A DNA stretch of 64,000 nucleotides from Isoetes taiwanensis. Taxonomy: Eukaryota; Streptophyta; Lycopodiopsida; Isoetales; Isoetaceae. Below the pieces are notes generated by a model. The model did not search any database. It was given only the letters and a program-made list of their open reading frames with translations, and was not told where the DNA came from. The stretch covers positions 17,156,094 through 17,220,093 of the forward strand of contig JAJEKV010000031.1 of the NCBI GenBank assembly GCA_021234155.1, in the 5' to 3' direction. Below, in pieces: positions 60,401 to 64,000 of this stretch. Each line of letters starts with the position of its first letter. Positions within the stretch are counted from its first letter, which is position 1. The position numbers were made by a program, and so were the translations under genes.

Positions 60401-63400
60401 CCATACATGTACCAGAACATCATCGCACTCTGTGATCCAATGGCCTTTACTCCGGTGGTATGGACTCGACCGGATCAGAAGCTCGGCCGCAAAGTGCGAG
60501 CCAAAGGGCCACCGCCGGGTTGCATCTCCCCCAAATTCTCGATGAGGGCAGAGAGAGTTCCCTTCCTCAGAGGCATGCATACCCATCCTAGGCGCTAGGA
60601 GGGTCATTGCCTCAGATTCTAGATTTTGAACCCCCTATTGAAGGTAATTTGGTCACCCAGTAAGCAGTCAGCTCATGCTCGTGCTCTGGTCGGCAGCAGT
60701 TCCATTAAGCTCTGTCTGCTTAGACAACCCTGCAGGTTTACACATCCGAGGGATCACCAATGATGGGACAATTTTCCTTATTCCACCGCAGATAGCCCCG
60801 CCACCCACAACCAAAGCAAGTTTCAAAGCACATGCTACATTAATTTGGGAATTCAGAGGTTATTCGAGATCATTGCGCCATCGAAGGTTTCAAAGGGTCT
60901 CTATCCCTTCCCACATACACGTGAGATACATAGAATGGAACATCATCATCACCAAGAACTGAAATACATCGGGAATAAGATCTAATCTATCTTATCTAAA
61001 CATGTGCTGCTGCTACCGGGTGATCTTAGGATATGCTACATAAGATCAGATCTAACACTATCCTAGCTCATTGTCATTAAGAGCCCGCCTTTGCACAACA
61101 GAATCGCAGTTACCTCATCTCAAGCTTGCCCCACTCTTCCCGACCCGCCCATGCCTTCTGGCAGGTTTCGCCAAGACGCCTGCTCCTCATGAATCTAAGG
61201 TGCAAAAGCGCCAGCCGCACCGGCAGAATGCAGTGTTTTGCCTGGTTTAACGCCAAGGAAGCCAAAATACAAAATGGAAAGGTTTAGAGTTTTTCCTTTT
61301 GTTTTCATAGGTTATGAACTTTTAGGGTTAGGTTAGGCGACCAAATGGGTATTGCCACTTCTGGTTAATTGCATATGTTTCTAATATACATGTGCAATAT
61401 AGAGGTTGCCTCCTTAGCTAAACTCTTTCTTACGTTCTCTCAAGTACTTCATCATGTTACGTGAATGCGGTGACGTGGTAGTATGGGCACGATTTGAATC
61501 GTGATGTTACAGCCGAACGCCACAAATCTCTCTCTCACCTTGAATTGATGTCCTTAGCATCACGCGTCTTCCCACCTTGGAAATCCGCATACCCTAGTAC
61601 TAAATATACATTTTCCAGAGCATGCACATAATTTACAACATATGTTCCATATTTGTCTCCTTGCAACACATTATGACAAAACATGTGTTGCAAGTTTTTG
61701 CAGTAAGACCTTTCCTGCCGCTAGACTCCCCTATTGGCCTACAGGTCCAACACTCCGTCATACATTTAACAGTTTTAAAGTTAGTTATTAGGAGGACCAC
61801 CCATTAATTACAATTTATATGGACACAAGTACACCTCCTGCCAGCAAGCAGCGGAGCCTATAAGTGTTTCTTCCATCTTGGTCGTGGAGACAACTGTCAT
61901 GCCTAAGATGATCGCTTTCATGCCTACAATTCCTACCGGGCTTTCATGAAGATGGCGCCCTTCAGGCATTGACGAGGTGCTCACAATGCATGCCTCAATG
62001 ACCTCTTTATTCGTTCGCCTACTCTCCAGAAGACGGCAGATCTTTTATCTACCTCGCCAGCCACCTTATCGGTTCGGTGTCGACATTCTGACGGCCAAAC
62101 TCTTCCATTGCTCCATGAATTGTGGAGTAATCGCTTCTCCAAATCTAATTGTAGTACCGCTCTCCACTCGTAAGCGCCCATTTCCACTCAGTATTGAGGA
62201 ATTGATCTTTGTCTTATAGGGTCCTCAGTCAAGGTGCTGAACCTCGTGGACAATTTCTAAGCTAGCCGCCCTCATTAGTTTACGCGCGAACTTCCTCCGA
62301 TTAGAGGTGCTCAGAGATCTGGCATGGAAGATTCGGCGGATTTTGAGAATGTACGGGCAGTCCAACTTTGGTGATTAGTCACCACTTGCTATTCAATGGC
62401 CCAACCCATCTTTGGAGCAAGCTTCTGCAATTGCCAACGCGGTGTCTTCACTCTTGCACGACTTTGATCTTTCAGTCATAAGTTATTCCAACCTGGAATT
62501 CCCGCACGTTTGCGTTTATTCGCTATGCTTTTCCGGCCCGCTGGCCGCTAGAGGTATCCTCACTTCCCACTAGCTGATGACATCCGAAATATCCGCTAGA
62601 GACTTCAACTTTGGACACCGGATCGTGCCACGTGATCTCGGGTGTTAAGCATTGATCATAATTGACGCGAACGCCTACATCCGGAAGATTCTCGCTTTGG
62701 TGCTATTATAGGCAAACTCACCAAGTGCGTAGAATAAAATCATCACATTTACCCCGCTTGTTCGTACATAGTTTCTCGATGTCTTCTATGATTCATTTGG
62801 CGTTCACTGTTTATCCGCTCGAGGGATGATATGTCGTGACCGCTTTGGCTCAACCCGCTCGAATAAAAGTCTTTGCCATCGCATTATAAACTTTTGAATC
62901 TCTCGGCCTGAGATATTTTCCTTTATCCTTAGAATTCCAAAGGAGATCTCTTTGGTGAATAATACAAGAAGTTGTTCAACGTTCGGTGGTCTCCAGACGA
63001 GACCAGTCGTGCTATCGAAGGTCCTGGTCCACCACCACCATTAGGGCATCTTTTTGCTCCCCTTACCGCTTCTGGAGCCATGTGTGATAAAAGTCCGCCA
63101 CACCTCCCATTTCCATTCGCACGCAAAGCCCGTGGACTGGTACTCGCTTCTCTTTCATCGTACGATTATTAGTCAGCACTCAATGGGCCTGCTATTTACT
63201 TCATGCCGGCCAGTAGTCAAAGCCCCGATCTTAAAATAGGTTCGTAAAACCCAAGGTGAACCGCTATTACTGTGGTGGTGTCAACCTCCTCACCGATGAC
63301 TCGGGATACATACGACATTTATTTTTGTGGTACAATAGGTTACTTTCCTTCTTAAAATGTTTGAAGGTTTACCTCTCTTTGTCCTGCTTTTGTCTTTAGA

Positions 63401-64000
63401 ACCCGCTTCGCCTATGCTTCCTGAAGTCTTGGCCCAGAGGCAACGCCTTTTTCTATCTTCTTTGCCAAACTCACCAGTGAGTGCTGGATATGGCGTTGCT
63501 TCGTGGATCCCCTTGTCATCAAGGTGTTTAGAGCCATGTCCGCACCGCCATTAAGTCGCCTCGACTGCACATCAGCGATGCGTCAGACTCTCCAGAGAAC
63601 TCCACATCCATCTCCTCTTTTGCCGCTGAGATGTGGTTGGGTGAAGACATTGTAGACCGATGCATCCTGTATCCAATTGGAACTTCCTTCCAATAGATAA
63701 TGCTCATACCTGTTTCACCAATCGCCAGCAATCCCGTCATGCGGTTGTGTAGCTGCAGTTTCTGATCGCCATCTTCCTGAATGCTGCACCCCTCCCTTCC
63801 CTCGCATCGGCGACCCCCGCGGTTATCTTGGTGTGGCATCCGCTACACACCCTCTTATCTTTGATCCCAAGAAGATCAGCATCCATACGCTAAAGCCTTC
63901 CGTTCCCAAATGCCGACAAGGGCCTTCCTTTGCCAATGACTCGGCCTCATCTTTATCTTTTCTCTCGCTTAGCAATACGTAACTGAACAGAAGCGCTCAA
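57472..64000. other. 6.5 kb without an assignable gene
   Basis: 57.5-59.1 kb is AT-rich 3' flank of the EMB1703-like gene. From about 59.2 kb the sequence becomes richer in C and G and has longer open stretches (59128-59619, 59480-59755, 60392-60598, 62972-63172 and minus 63528-63839), but none shows a motif, splice structure or neighbour order I recognise. Decayed retroelement sequence is the likeliest content; this is a guess from texture, not from motifs. Confidence 0.4.

Noticed and set aside
59128-60600. Cluster of overlapping open frames
   Set aside because: Long for the window but overlapping on several frames, with no motif, splice pattern or coherent order; not called as genes.
1-64000. 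CRISPR arrays, bacterial operons, rRNA genes
   Set aside because: None seen; tandem repeats here lack regular unique spacers and the gene structure is intron-rich and eukaryotic.

Overview
The window is nuclear DNA of a land plant with a large, repeat-rich genome. Two many-exon genes with plant orthologues are recognisable: the exocyst subunit SEC6, and a plastid protein of the EMB1703 type. PPR, ATL-type RING and GH95 fragments, copia, gypsy and L1-type elements, Helitron ends and MITEs also point to a plant. The exact lineage cannot be fixed by reading. A LINE family with microsatellite tails, a kinesin-3-like fragment and a KIAA1958-type tyrosine recombinase relic would fit a non-flowering vascular plant at least as well as an angiosperm.

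Layout. 0-9.5 kb: decayed pieces (kinesin motor fragment, LINE fragment, two tandem arrays, broken RING gene, a minus-strand Ty3/gypsy element carrying a nested LINE piece). 9.6-20.8 kb: SEC6 in 25 exons, with a MITE and a LINE tail in its introns and three local lesions. 21.5-25.1 kb: MITEs, a tRNA-like SINE, a dispersed repeat and Helitron 3' ends. 25.8-30.9 kb: a complete copia insertion with near-identical 181-bp LTRs but a ruined coding region. 31-37.1 kb: a GH95 exon, a 361-bp tandem duplication, LINE RT, an FCP1/HAD-type phosphatase-like gene, and a miniature LTR element (TRIM) whose LTR carries tRNA-type Pol III boxes and is itself interrupted by a MITE. 37.8-43.5 kb: a full-length L1-type LINE with a 17-bp target duplication. 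45-53 kb: PPR pseudogene, LINE pieces, and the tyrosine-recombinase relic. 53.8-57.5 kb: the intact EMB1703-like gene. 57.5-64 kb: nothing I could assign.

The recognisable host genes are not functionally linked. SEC6 acts in vesicle tethering at the plasma membrane, and the EMB1703-like protein is expected in plastids. The main interest lies in the mobile DNA: several insertions can be resolved to the base with target-site duplications, which gives a readable order of events. The best candidates for something little described are the TRIM with an internal tRNA-like promoter in each LTR, a LINE family with a covarying 3' hairpin next to its microsatellite tail, and the split recombinase-like gene.
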